Shown piece by piece: positions 37,156 through 50,600 of a DNA stretch of 64,000 nt. Each line of letters begins with the position of its first letter. The stretch's first letter is position 1. This DNA is from Euwallacea fornicatus (lineage: Eukaryota; Arthropoda; Insecta; Coleoptera; Curculionidae), in contig NC_089572.1 of NCBI RefSeq assembly GCF_040115645.1, positions 1,178,001-1,242,000 on the forward strand, written 5' to 3'. The notes below the pieces were generated by a model. That model did not search any database and was not told where the DNA came from. It saw only the letters and a list, made by a program, of their open reading frames with translations. Position numbers and translations under genes: made by a program.

Positions 37156-37641
37156 TACAGGGTGATTCGTTTATAATGGGAAAGTCGAGCGCTGAAGATA
37201 CTACACGTCAAAGAGTGGCGATTGGAGAAAATGTGCCTTATCTGGAAGTAGATCATCTCGGATATATACAGATACCGAAATGAAACAAGAAAACATAATT
37301 AATGGAAAAACGATTGCATTTACAAACTTTATATCGAATATCATGTTAAACCTGCAAAATAAAAAGTTATTAACTGTAAATTCTGTAAAATTGACCGTAA
37401 GTGACGTTTGCATTAGCAACGCGGACATTGCAAAACGTATCCCAGTCGTAACCCAAATAACATAACGTTAAAAATGTTCAAAGGTCTAATCTAGATATTT
37501 TCAGAATAATGGCAAAAAAGTCTATTAAAATTTCAACACCCTGTATAATCCCAAACTAGAACCTTTCAGATAACGCATTTATCATTTGACGTGTTGCATC
37601 TTCAGCTTTCGGTTGTACGATTCTTAATGTTCCACCCTGTA
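37156..37641. mobile_element. MITE-like element with long imperfect inverted repeats
   Basis: The ends read tacagggtg (37156-37164) and caccctgta (37633-37641). Inside, the words gctgaagat and acacgtcaaa (37191-37212, 3 nt apart) return inverted with the same spacing at 37585-37606. The interior of about 370 bp has no transposase. A second caccctgta at about 37537-37545 suggests an internal or nested end. It is a short non-autonomous DNA element of unknown family. Confidence 0.6.
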
Positions 37642-37721
37642 TATTAAATCAAATATCACCGAAAATTACCAAAAATAAAAGAACTCTGATTCTTTTTACA
37701 TCATATTTATTATCCGCAATT

Positions 37722-39382
37722 TCAACCCAAATCCCTCCTAATAATATTTTGTCCAGGATACAGAGCTTCGTATTCTCTGAAAATCGCCAAAATCGACTTC
37801 AGGGTTTCTTCGCAATTGGGGATGATTTGATCTGCTGGCAATAGGAAACCAAATTGGCCTTTATCTCTGAGCTCGTAAGTATAAACAATGGAAGTATTGA
37901 ATTCTCCTTTGACCCAGTCCATACTGCTTCCAGATGCGATATCTATACGCCTGATTGAATTAAGAACTCTCGATGACCATCATCAACCAAAACTTACAAA
38001 TGGTTTCCGCAACGTTCCCAAACACGTATTCAGTGTCATACACTGATTTCAATTCATTCATGGCTATTTCAGCAATCTTCATCTGAAAATAATTATATAA
38101 TTTCAGAGTAAGAAATTTGTTACATTTAAACGTATAACTACCATCTCTGCGTAATTAGCTAAATGTTCAGTGGTATGTCCGAAGGGCAGCAGTAACATTT
38201 GAGAGTAGGAGTGGAAGTCGAGGTAAGCCACCATGTTCTCCTGTACGCTCTCGATGAACTGACTCATGACCTTGACTGAAGGCTCAGAAAATGGCTCAGG
38301 TCCGGCGTAAATGTCCGAACAAGGATTCTGAGAGGCCCCTCCGTTCATCCATTTGTAGCCCCAATTGCGGTTCGGATCTGCGCCCCAGCAGTGAATGTTA
38401 TAGCGAGTGCGGGTTTTGCGCCACATGCGGTTCTACAAAAGTAAGAAATACTTGTAGCCAAAATCGAAGCTGAAGTGCTATTTTGTTCTTCACATCGAGG
38501 AAAAATTGAAGAATAGGACGATGGCGGAGATAAAAAGGCACAAGGAAGGATCATGTACCGCCTGAGTGTCAATTATCTACTTACGACTTCGTGAGAATAA
38601 ACAAATCCATCGGGATTCATTACAGGGAAGAAATACCAGGTGTACCTCTCAGCCAGTGCTCTAACATCTATATCTTCACTCCTAAGGTATTGATTCAAGA
38701 GCCACGTAGCTGTGGCAGATGTGATCCTAAAATCGATTTTTTCATAGATTTATCCAGACTAAATCCACCAAATGTACCATTCTCTGGCATGAATGTTAAA
38801 CTCCATGAAAACCACCTGTTTCTCAACGTTGGGACTAAAGTCCAACTTCAACCCCACTATATCCCGCCCTTCCCGGGTTTTTCCGGGTTTCAAGATTTCA
38901 ACCACATCGGGGTACTCCACTGTCAATTCTTCCAGCCAATTGTTGATCTGGTAAACTAAACTCTATTAGTTTCGCTCTGGTGAATGTCTTGGGAAACTAC
39001 AGACCTCATCAAGCGTATTGTAAACGGTCCAGTTCACAGGATTGGGCTCATCAACTCTGACCCACCTATTTTCCATATCGATCACCTGCTGGACGTCTTC
39101 TATCATGGTACTTACGTCCACATTCATGGCAGCTAACAGTCTCTCGAAATAAACCTGCATTTCTGGAGCTACCATGAGATTAGTCTCGCTTCCCACCTTG
39201 GTAGGTCCACTCCAGAACTGATACTTGGAGAACTCCATAGCCTCATCGCCCCATTCCTGCAGTTCTTTAAGAGCTGTTTCATCGTGGGGGGTGATTTTGT
39301 AGACTTTGTAATTGCGGTAGCTCAATTTGGTTGCTACCATGCAAAACGGCAGAGCCAAGAAAAACGAGATCAATAGTTTCAT
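37722..39382 (-). CDS. Zinc carboxypeptidase, M14A (carboxypeptidase A-like), secreted
   Basis: Six exons: 39382-39005, 38947-38778, 38726-38585, 38432-38142, 38082-37998 and 37942-37722, giving 428 residues, the normal size of a pro-carboxypeptidase. The start at 39382 gives a signal peptide (MKLLISFFLALPFCMVATK); an upstream ATG at 39502 would hide it. A propeptide (about residues 20-120) precedes the catalytic domain. Zinc ligands are in FNIHAREW (His, Glu) and YLDFHSYSQ (His); substrate-binding GADPNRNWGYKW and the catalytic Glu in YTYELRDKGQFGF are present. The residue matching the CPA specificity position (before Asp-Trp, in GSSMDW) is Met, so cleavage of hydrophobic C-terminal residues is expected. 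Probably a gut digestive enzyme, inferred from the family. Confidence 0.92.
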
Positions 39383-41645
39383 CTCAGGAGGAAAATTTTT
39401 GAAGGCAAGAAGACTATATTTTGGGGGAGGGTGGTATGAATTTTTGAGTTTACCTTTAACTATCGAACTCAGAATTGAATTGAGAGATGTGTACAGTGTC
39501 AACGGATATAATGATAGGGATTATGGGTTTAGATGCTAAACGCTAAATGCAATAGCTAGGATAAATTTTAAAATAAATTTCGGGATTACTAGTAATTTAT
39601 AGAAGGCAGCTAAAACAGGCAACTTTTGTGCTCAACTTTTTGTACACAGCTACGTGCAAGTATTTACTTATCATCGTCTAAGAGGAGTATTAAGTATCTG
39701 CTTGATTTACAGTTCGATTGCATCCATTTTCAGCTATTTTCGACCAATTAAAACCAAATTAAAGACGACTTTTTCTCTACTCCACGAATTCAGAATCCTT
39801 CAAAGGATGTTCAGCATTTTTGTATAAATAAATTTGCTTTGTCCGAATACGTTTAAAATACGAGCAGCTGATAACTGTTGTCCTAATTATATTTTTTGGG
39901 ACAACCTATACAAACCTGGATCTAATTGATTTTAATAAAAGCATCACTCTTAGTTACAATTGATTTATTTTGATGGGAAATGAAGATCGATAGTGAAATT
40001 CTTGGAAACGCGCAATATAATGTTAATCTCCTTACATAATCTTTAATCATAAATTTATAATGATTCATAAAAGTATCTAGATAAGACGGGCTACTTTAAC
40101 CAATAGTTGAGTATATGGCGGACAAAGATGATCAAGTATTTGCAAGTTATCTTAGAGATATTTGTGGGATATTTAATTTTATATTGTTTAAAGCTGTCTA
40201 CTTTTACAGTTTTCGCACAGATATTTTATCTATTTATTTTTTATTTTCTTCTCCCACTGAAATGGGATGTTTCCTCTATACACTAAATAAACACATATAT
40301 AATCAGAACTTATAGCAAAAACTTGGATTCCCTGTCTAATTAGAATTAAAAAAATTGCAGGTATTTACAAGCTCCTCTTAGTTGTCCGCCTCTCGTCTCA
40401 TCAATAATTGCTGAAATTATTTGCTATAATCGCCTGTACGGCAACTGTAGCAATGTTTGAAATTTAAAGTTTACAACGTTCCAGCTATGTTTCCATAAGC
40501 TAACTCCTGAGGTTCCTTAAATAGTCTTATAAGGACTTAGAATCTTAAATGAAATTTTAAAATAAAAAGCATATTAGAAAATAAAAATTGTATAATAGCT
40601 TTTGGGTAATTAGTTAGAAAATACATAGTTTATGTAATGAGTGGAGTTTTGTGGTAAGGGAAAACTAAATGAGGTTTCGTAATGACACCAGTTGCACAAA
40701 ATAGTTTTTCCTAAAAATTAACCGCTTAGTTACTGGTGTCGGTTAAGAACGTTCTCATTTTTTTAAAATTATTATTTCTGTAAATTAGGCTTTTCATTCT
40801 GGTTTCTATTATATAAATATTGCTAATATTTTCTCTAATAGTATTCATGCAAGTGAATAATTCCTGTTTCACTAGAAAAATATGTTAGATAAAGAATACC
40901 GTTAAACCTATGCGTATATTATGGAACAAAAATTCTTTGTAGCGTGAAAACTAAATCAATTAAGACTTTCTGTTCCATAATATTCGCCTAGGTTCAACGG
41001 TATTCTTTACCTAATACGTTATTCGAATTAATTCTTAATTTTCGTGAAAACTGGTATGATTAAATTATATATTTTTTAAATCAAAATAAAGGGTTTCAGA
41101 TTTTTTAAAGTTTTTAAACAATAAAGTTAAGCGGGGTGTATATTTTTTAGTAAAGATCCTGTAGATACCATCAGTGATTACAAATAACATAACGCGCCCA
41201 TCGTTTTAAATAGCAGACACAAAAGTTTCAAAAGCAGAAAAATGGCTGCTTGTATATGTCCATCTTTGTCTAGTGCATCGCCTGTTACTATACTGAGGCA
41301 AGGATGTAAATAATCAACGGGCCATTTTTTTACTTTTCTGTTATTAAACCCTAAAATGCTATAAAATTAATGAAGAGTTATTATATTTTGCAATGAATTC
41401 TAGGCAAATTTTATAATATAATAAATTAATAAGTTGAATACAATAATTACTATTATTTTGAACTTGAATCGAGACGCGGTGTCGCGGGACCCTTCTTTAC
41501 CGACAATGTCACTGTCTCCGTCTGTCACCGTCAAACTTCCAAAGAAAGACGAAATATTGTTTTCTTTTTGCATCTTTCCTGGACCAAAAATCCGTCTAAA
41601 TTCCCAAATTCTCGATCTTTTTCTTCTTTTCTATCCGCGAAAATC
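39383..41645. other. Intergenic, carboxypeptidase to Pka-R1
   Basis: AT-rich, with the promoters of the carboxypeptidase (minus) and Pka-R1 (plus). A 66-codon frame at 40115 (MADKDDQVFASYLRDIC...) is not recognised. An inverted-repeat element lies at 40891-41008. The segment 41470-41645 is the likely 5' UTR of Pka-R1. Confidence 0.5.
40891..41008. repeat. Folded-back inverted repeat, 38-bp arms
   Basis: The arm at 40891-40928 (starts aaagaataccgtt) pairs with 40971-41008 with only a few mismatches around a 42-nt spacer. Similarity continues a few bases outward. Typical of a small MITE or of its remains. Confidence 0.75.
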
Positions 41646-44600
41646 ATGGCCACGAACATGGAGGAGGAGCAGGCGCTTCGCGAGTGTGAAAGTTACGTCC
41701 AGCAGCACAACGTTCAGCAAATCCTAAAGGATTGTATTGTTCAACTTTGCGTGAATCGGCCAGCTAATCCCATATCGTTCTTACGGGAACACTTCCAGAA
41801 GCTGGAAAGGGTAAGTCGAAATCTTCTTACGTAGTCCTCGACAGGACTTGGTAACTGTCTATAAAATTCTTAATCAAAGTTAACCAAGGTACTTCTAGCT
41901 CTCTAGTCTCTAACTTAGTCTCTAGCTGTATCAGAAAGTATTTACCTTAAGAACATCACCATGGATCAGAGCTAGCCAATTACATGAAGCACAGATATAA
42001 ATTTAATTTTGAACTTATTTTATTCTGTGTAAATTAATTATTCACTTAAACACAGAATAGTTCATTCTATAGGTGGATAACTTGGTAAACATTGATGATT
42101 AGGAGAATACTTACAGGACATGCAATAAAATTGATTTATAAGTGTAAGCATATTTTTGTCACTGTTGTGCTCAAAATTGGTAGATCACTGATGATTTATT
42201 GTATACCAAAGGCATGGGAGCCCTTCAAAAATACCTCTGAAATAAGTATCTTAAAATAATTAGAAATACCTGGAGTGGGTATACTGAAATACTTCAAAGA
42301 TCTGCTCCTTGGAAATACAATTTTTCTATTCTAAAATTTTGAAGCAGTTTATCGTCAAATTAAGGGTAAAATTTAGTCTATAAACTTCAATGAAATTCCT
42401 GTTTCTAAAATGAAATTATAACTATGTTGTATTAGTATCTACCAAGCCATTCTCCTACTAAATTTACTTTTTTATAACAAAATTCTTTTTCTGGGCTTAC
42501 CACTTAGATTCTATTAAAATTTTACCTAAACACTAAAAAAAATCTTTATAAGACACTGTGACATACACAGGTGCGCTATTTAACCCTCAATTTGCCTTTA
42601 TATGTTCTTGTCTTGAGTGTAAAGTCCGCATAACATTTGTTGCTTTCAAGTCACGCGAGTGCGGAATCGCATTTCAGGAATCTAAATCCTCTGATGCGGA
42701 CAGTGAAATGTGATGGCCAATAGGCTTTCCTACATTTTGGAAAATTTAGAAATACTAAAATTGCTCAGCCATCCAATTATTGCCAATGTTAGAACGTAAT
42801 TTGTATATTATTATGAAAATGAAAAAGTACGTCACTTTAAATATTACTAAATAGTATTGTGTATTGCCACATGTTTCTACATACCTATATATTTTACATT
42901 TTTAAGATATTACTATATACACCTATTATTTCAGATTATTTGCCTTATTCATTCACATGTCAGTAATATTGGAGAATTTATTAATACATCCACTGTGTCA
43001 TTTAGCGTACGTTGGTAAGAATGTCAGCGCTCAATGTGCCTAATATCTATAGAATTGCCTTGTAGAATGCTGAATTTTTCAGTAAAATATTCAACAGCTT
43101 AGAAAATTCGCGTGGTAGTAATCTAATCGATAATCTAAATATTCTAATTTCGGCTGAGGTCAGGGAATGGTGCATTTTTGTGATATTTTTAGATATAGTC
43201 CAGGAAATGAAACATTGACCATCGCGTTACATTGAGTATGTTTGATTGAATAGGTTAACAGAGGTGAAAACCTCTGGCGCGATGGTCAAGGCTATGGTCG
43301 TTGGCCATCGGTTGTAAACAATCGAATTTGAAACACTCTCTTCAGGGTTGGTTAGGGGGGTCAAAACCATAGTTGTTATTTTTAAAACCATTTGTTCATA
43401 AACTGTCGTTTTAAACGATGTCTAAGATTTTAAACTATGTATTAAATTTTATTTAAAACCATATAATGTTTCAAATAAATCCCCACCCTATTCGAAAAGC
43501 AAAAGGAAAAGTATGCGTTAAGCCCGAATGCTCTAAGCACACGACAAGGACATATTCCCCTTTAATTTACTGATATACGTGAGGTAAAACGACAACGTAT
43601 TAGTGCCGTGGTAGGTTTTTCCTAACACGGGGCATACCTGTGTAGCAAGAAAATATTGCGTTTTTAATGACACACCCCGTAAGTATATTGTCGAATTTCT
43701 ATATTTTTAGTCACTCTTGGTGATCTGTCAAATTTTTGCCAGATGTGAAATTAGATATTTGGATTTGTTTCCACAAGTTAAGATAGGGAAACAAAAACTT
43801 TGCTAAAATGGAAAGAAGCGGGACTCACCCTAAAGTAAACTGCATAATTACCGGCTGTTTCCACGGTATTTTTGCTATTAACTGTCGAGGCACATCTCCT
43901 TCTGCAAAATTTTCCGTCAGTGGCAGATCGTTAATAATTTGGCTCTTAAGACTCAATTAGTAATAAAACTTTAATATCTTCCTCCCCTCTTTACTACCCA
44001 CTTGTAGCCGTCCCCTCGTAGTGTCTTGACGTCACTGATTGCCTAAAATTCATCCCGGGTTTCCATGGGGACGCCATTATTCCTTCAGCGTTGCCAGGTT
44101 TTAGTTCTCCGCCCAATTTAGAATGTTTTCTGCCTATTTTTTTACGGATTCGTCTCGTCCAGGAGGAAGGATCTTCGGCAACAGCGCCCTTTCACCCCGA
44201 CCACAGTTCAGGAGAAACCCGGTCAAGAGCGAGGTCCGCATCGCGTTACAATAGGGAATCCCGGTCTCGAAAGCTTCTTATTAATTGTGTTTGATGGAGT
44301 TTTAATGACTTTTGAGTTCGAGTGAAGGTGGACAATGTCGCTGGACTTGGTAAGTGTGGGAAGCCCTCCTGGAAGTAGCCTCAGAAGTATAATTTTCTTG
44401 ATGTTTTTAGCAAAAAAAATCAGCTATTTTCCAACAAAAGACATCAAGCGTCTGCATCTGTTAAATTCAGGTAGAGATTTTGTGGAATTCTGAAAAAAAC
44501 TTTTAAAATACAATAACAATTGTGATCACATTTCATTCAAAAGGTAGTAGCACATATAAATATATAGTGTATACTAAATTACCAGAAATACATGATTCAG

Positions 44601-47600
44601 AAATGGTTCCCAAAAATTAATTTAAATAACGACACATAGCTCAGTTGTTGAGTTTTCATTTACCGTTAATTAATTTTCGCTTGCGGCACCAAATTTCATT
44701 TTACGTTTATAGTTTGAATCTAGAAAATGGAGTATTACGTCATTTGGTCGCAAAAATACGGTGCCGATGTACAACCGTTGTAGGTACTGGCACCCCGTGA
44801 ATGTTCAAAGTTATCAATATGACCATCAAACCGCAATCAAATATTTTAATTTTCGAAAATCTTAGTGTAAAAAGCTTTTTCCTGTTAATTTATATATGCT
44901 TATACAGCAATTCCTCCATTCATGATAATCTACCCAATGTATGGCCTGCCAGGCGATATTTCAAAAACAAATGGCTTACGCGAAATGGAACACGGGATTA
45001 TGGAGGGGACCGGGATATCCAAACCCGGGATCTCGGAATCCCGGCCACATTTTTTTAATATGGGGATCCTGAAAATGTGTGGAATAACCAACAAGTGCGG
45101 AATTAGAAACGGTATTTTAGATCGACAGGCTCTCTGACGCGCAAATCCGCTCTCAGCTGTGTAATTCCGCCTTGGATAAATGCAATGTTATTGGGGTAGC
45201 ATTGCAAATTCTTATCCATTTAATAGAAAGTTCAGCGTTAGTCATACCAAATTCATATAATCTTATGTAGCGAAATATCAATAGTATCCTTTCAGAATAT
45301 ATTTTAACACGTTTATTTCAATTCCCCAATCAGAAATTTTTCCCGTTCGTAATTTCTGAAATAGGACGTTGGGGGACACTGCACTTTACTATGTTCTTCC
45401 ATGATGGTCTCCGTTGTTATTAATAGACCTTTGAAGCAAATCGGATACTTCCGATTATTTATCCGACGTCAAATCCTTGTATAAATTTTCTTATTATTTT
45501 AATTAGCCATTATAAGATTCGTTAGTGAGTCACTGATCTACGACAAACTAAAACCGGTGTATCACATCGAGTCACACTTACCGATGTTTCCCATTCAAAA
45601 AGACGGCTCTTTTGATAAAATCCCTCCCGTTGTTCCTGTTGGGTCGGCTACAAATCGATTCAATGGAGACAACTAAAGATACAGTCGGCCGACAAATATT
45701 TCAACCAATTGTATCCAGGTCGGTACGTGGCTATGGACACAGCGAAGCAGCAACATTTCACTATAAATTAAGAGATATGCGAATGCAGGTGTTCAAGGGA
45801 AAAGAAATAAAATGAAAATGTCTGTTAAAAACAAGTTTTTTTTATTGGAAAACAAACATTAAGTGTTCCACAAAATACATCTCCATCTGTTAAAAACTTC
45901 AGCAATGAGTTTATAAACTATATGTCAAAAGTATACAAACAACAAAAGAAACATTTAAAACTACTTAACGCTAATTTCCGGGAAATAACCTTTCCGGCCC
46001 TCCATGGGCTTGAAAAGGGTGCCCTTACATAAGTAACAAATATTGGCCCAAAAGGGACCGATTTCCACTAGAGAATATAATATAACATCAAAATATACCT
46101 TAATTGATACGCAGAGTACGATCAAGTTCGTTTTATTTTTTGCCAAATCCATCACAAAGTTCCCTGTTACACGGATGATCTTTACGATAGTTTCTCTGAT
46201 ATAATATATTATGCAAATTCTGAATATGAATAGTATCACAATCACAGTTACAAATTACACATTTAAGGCCTTAAAACTTCCTAAGGCGCATTTGTACTAT
46301 AAGATTGATGTAAAAACGGGTAAAAAGAATCAACGTTAGAAGTCACATGCAGGCACTTTAGGGATCTTTTTCGGTTTTCGTTAAGGCCCTAGAAGGTTGT
46401 TAAGGCCAGTTTATAAGTACACTTTTTAAGGCGTTTTAATAAATATGTATATACACGCACACGTTTTATAAGGATCTGTTAGAAAATGTTATATGTAATA
46501 GTATATTTACAATAACGAGTTTTTAAAAATTGTCTCAAACTATGAAAAATTCAACAAAAGAATAGTACAATATTACAAGTATTTGTTTTTTTTTATCACA
46601 TTTTCTTGGTAATAATAACTGTCACTGATCACGTTTCTAGAAGTTGCACAGTGGCGACGTTCTTTGGTCATTTAGGCTTACATCACATGCATCCTACGAC
46701 ACTATGACGCAGTATGGTTGGCTGCATGGTATGATATCGAATTCGGTAGGTTTAAAGTTTTTATTGATCCATTCCTCCACTTAAAGCATTTAAAAAGATC
46801 CTATAAACTTAGTGCGGCAAATTGATCAGCAGTATGAAATTCGATTCAATTTTTCATTACACATCCACCTGGAATGTACAAAATATGCCACAAATAGTTA
46901 ACGTAGTTTTAACGGTTTTGAAGGAATTCTCCTAGCATAAACAAGCTTTTGGCGGCCCTTTGTAAACGATCGTTACACGAACAGGGGAGATTTGTGATCA
47001 AATTTAAAAGGAACTTTTTTTTTTAATTTCAAGTCTAGGAATGAACCCTTAAAAACTTTAAATTATGACTCACATTTTAGAGATTTTTGGCCACCTTGCG
47101 CCAAATAACTTGTACCCATATAATTCTCTAATGGATGTCGAAAACGAACTGTTTCGTGTGCATCGGCGCATGCATGAGAAGTCTGCCTTTACTCTAGAGT
47201 CGAAACGCTACAATATGACAGCCCCAAAGCTATTATTTACAAAACTCGGTTATATACAAAAATAGTTGTGTTTCCGTTAAGTAGTAGGTAGTGCAATTCA
47301 CTAGCTCACAGGTAACTTGCTTCTGTATGTATCAAACAAACATTAAAATAGAAATAGACACGGATATTCATCTAAGTGCACTTTGAATATTAAGTAGTTC
47401 CCCGACTAACCTAACTACCCCATACCGCCGTCTACAACGTCTTAAGTTAAGCATTAACGCAATCAAGTCCTGAGACGTTTCGGACCGTACGACTACAACC
47501 TTGTATCATCACGAAAGAGCGCCGATGTATTCGGGCTTCCACAATTGGTTGTTGAAGAAGTTGTTTACTATCGCTATGTCTCTGTCATGATCCGGGCCCA

Positions 47601-50600
47601 TCACTGGGGCAATGGTCACTCCGTCCGGAATCACTAGGCCGATGGGTAAAAGGGGATTGTCTAGACGCCACTAAAAGAGATAAGGGTTTAAACATGTACT
47701 GTAGCATAAAAAGTCATCTTTAGAGGTTCAAAAGAACTCTAAAAGTTTAATTTTCTCTTCAAGAATGTAGTTTAGGATTGTTTCCCCTACTCAAAAGTAA
47801 AAAATGGTAACTGAGTGTGGAAAAGCAACGCGTAATTTCATTAGCTAAAAGGCTGCAATTTTCATTTCTGGAAAAACAGAAATGTGACCGACAATCGATT
47901 TAACTGTCATTCAATTGTCTACTCACCACATCAACAGTGTTCCTTTGTTTTTTGACCTTCTTTGGTGGAGGCGGACGGGGATGTTGTTCCTCTTCATCGG
48001 ATGCGCTGGTAGAGGAGTCTCTTTCCAAGGTAATATTGAGCTCCCGCAGCTCCTCCAATGACTTCTTCCCTAAAATGCTGGCCAATTTCTTTGCAGAGTT
48101 CAATTCGGAGTCTGTACCTCCTTCGGAATTTGCTTTTGAAGTATGAGAACCACTGTTCGAAGAAATTTCCACATTAATCATTAATAAAGGCAATTGTTTA
48201 ACTTTACCTTGGAAGTGTGAGGCTCAAATTAGGAGGCAGGTTAAACTTTGATTTCAGTGAGGTCAGAGTGATCGTGTTGTTGTTAAGCATGAGGCTGTTG
48301 TTGTTATTGTTGGGCTCGGACTGCGTTTTTCGGTCAGCACCTTCCCGGTCCTTCTTACTCCTGAAATATTTGTTTTAGTTAGCTGCGAGAAGTGATACAG
48401 AACGCACTGACCTGTTGTGGCTTCTGTAGCTATTCAGCCCCAAGCTGGCTATGAGTTTCTCACGTTGCAGGCGCACCCTTTTAGTGGTTATCACAAAGGC
48501 ACTGACAAAGGCTTTTTGACACACTTCAACCGCTCGGTCTGTGAAGAAAGAAAAATGAAAAATTTTATCAATTAACCCAAATATTTTCTATAATTTCATA
48601 CAAAATAACGTTTCTAAGGTTAGTGGTCGTTATCCCTTTTATTGTTTGAGTAACTTTTTTATTTGTGAAGATACAATACCGAATGTGTATCTTCACAAAT
48701 AAAAAAGTTAGGTGCCTATTAATGCAACAAAATAAACAATGGCCAGCCTATATAGCGACTGCTCGGTTCAGACATCTATGAAAACCAACAGTGGTTATGT
48801 AACAAAAACAAGAACCTTTAATGTCCATAAAATATGACGCAAAATGTTGAATAAATAAATTATTTATTCTTGTTTACTAATGTTGAAAATAAACAAATCT
48901 ATGATTTGATTTTTCAAAGTCACAAGTCACAGACTAAGCTATCATTTTAATAGAATAAGATAGACAATAGAAGTACGTCGCATTTGTCGTTAAGTGTTAA
49001 GTCAAGGTGTCCAACTAAGACACAAAAAAAAAATTATAACCCATTGGACGCCCTTTGTCAAATACTTCTTTGAAAAATGGTGGATCTCGGTTAGTGTGAA
49101 AATGACAACTTTAATGGCGTGAGAAGTCTTTGACAGTGGTGACGTTTTCGAAACCAATGGGAAAACTCGCTACTCTCAGTTAAAATGATAAACGCGCTGT
49201 CATTTTTACGCTCAAATGAGGATCCACCACAAATGACGCAATTGTTAAAACACTAAATAACTGATTTACCCTCGTCTAAAATAGGCACTAAATATTTGCA
49301 CGTGATCCTCCTAGGAGGACGTCCGCTGCCCGTGCTCTCGGGAATGTTGAGTCTGGCTCTCAAGTCCATGTTGGTCCTTAAAAACTGGTTCTGCATGTCG
49401 GCCTCGCCTAGGCCATAGAACTGCTGGAAGAGCTTCTGTCTGGCCTCCATCGGTACTAGTTCATCGCATTTATGTGGGCATTGGCATAGTTCACCTATAA
49501 GATATTAAACAAAAGGTTGATGTCAGAATAACTCCACCTTTTTTTTTTTGTTTTGACCGCTAGGTGTCGCACTCACTACTTTTGAATATTTGCTCGCCTG
49601 AAGTTTTAGGTATGGTGTGGTACTTTGGGAAACGCCAAATGAAATCCTCAGTCGTTGAATGTTATTTTTAACACGTTTCGGTGCTGATTAGCATCTTACT
49701 TACTTCATCCAAAACACGATTGAGGTTCAGAGGAAACGTTGTTTTTGAACATATTTTTCCCTTTTTTCTTTCCGTCATGGTGTTTTTTAATTACGTAATT
49801 TATTTAGTTCTAACGCTTCGTTCGTATATTTTTGTTTGTATCTACTATATATTGATGTGAACAGAATGTGGGGTGTTTTGAATTGGAGCTATTGAGGATT
49901 CAAAGGTGGCTGCTTTTGTGATTTAGAGCACATGCTTATCATATTTTCAAAAATCTACAGAAGTTCACGAGAAAGTTATGGTAGATAATTATCCAGAGTC
50001 GGGGATCGTGACATCCCATGTGAGATTTCACGACTGCGGTCTACCACATCTTTCTGGTGGTGATCTGCAGACTGTTGGTGGTATGATAAGCGAGTACTTC
50101 AATGCGCATAAACCGCCCTTCAATCTACAATAGTTTCAATTCAGGAAAACTTCTGATGTTTTCCCGTTAATGATAGGTAGTGTTCAAAAATAAATACCAA
50201 TACTTAGAAATAATGGTGATACAAATAGAAATACTCTTAATACATAGTATTAGCTCAGAAATGTAAATTAATATGTGGAAATGTGTAGCAATATACTAGC
50301 AATATTTGAAAATACAGGGTAATATACAGTCATAACTGGGTAATATGACCGGCAATACCATTTAGTAATATTTGTGAATGTGGTAGAATAAAGCATTTTC
50401 TTATTTTTAAGTAATAGGGACAATTAAAAATTTACAACAATCTAAAAAATCTAATCAGCAGCACATTGCAGCCCTCGTCACAGGTTTTCGTCTTTGTTAA
50501 CTTATTCAATCAAATGAACGACATGTAAGAAGTGTGTCATGTGATGGTTAATCCGAAATGGGTAAAACTTAAATTGAAATTTAATAGCGAGTTCGTGGGC

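Larger units (their letters stand above)
41811..47508. other. Left part of the Pka-R1 first intron
   Basis: Mostly AT-rich intron. Around 43980-44334 composition rises in GC and a perfect TGACGTCA occurs, ahead of an alternative first exon. Minus frame 45961-46245 and plus frame 45612-45815 are unrecognised. Part of 46300-47500 is likely the 3' UTR of the nested antisense gene. Confidence 0.45.

Noticed and set aside
45961..46245. Minus-strand 94-codon frame ending GRKGYFPEISVK with a downstream poly(A) signal
   Set aside because: Could be a last exon, but no upstream exon or family could be found.
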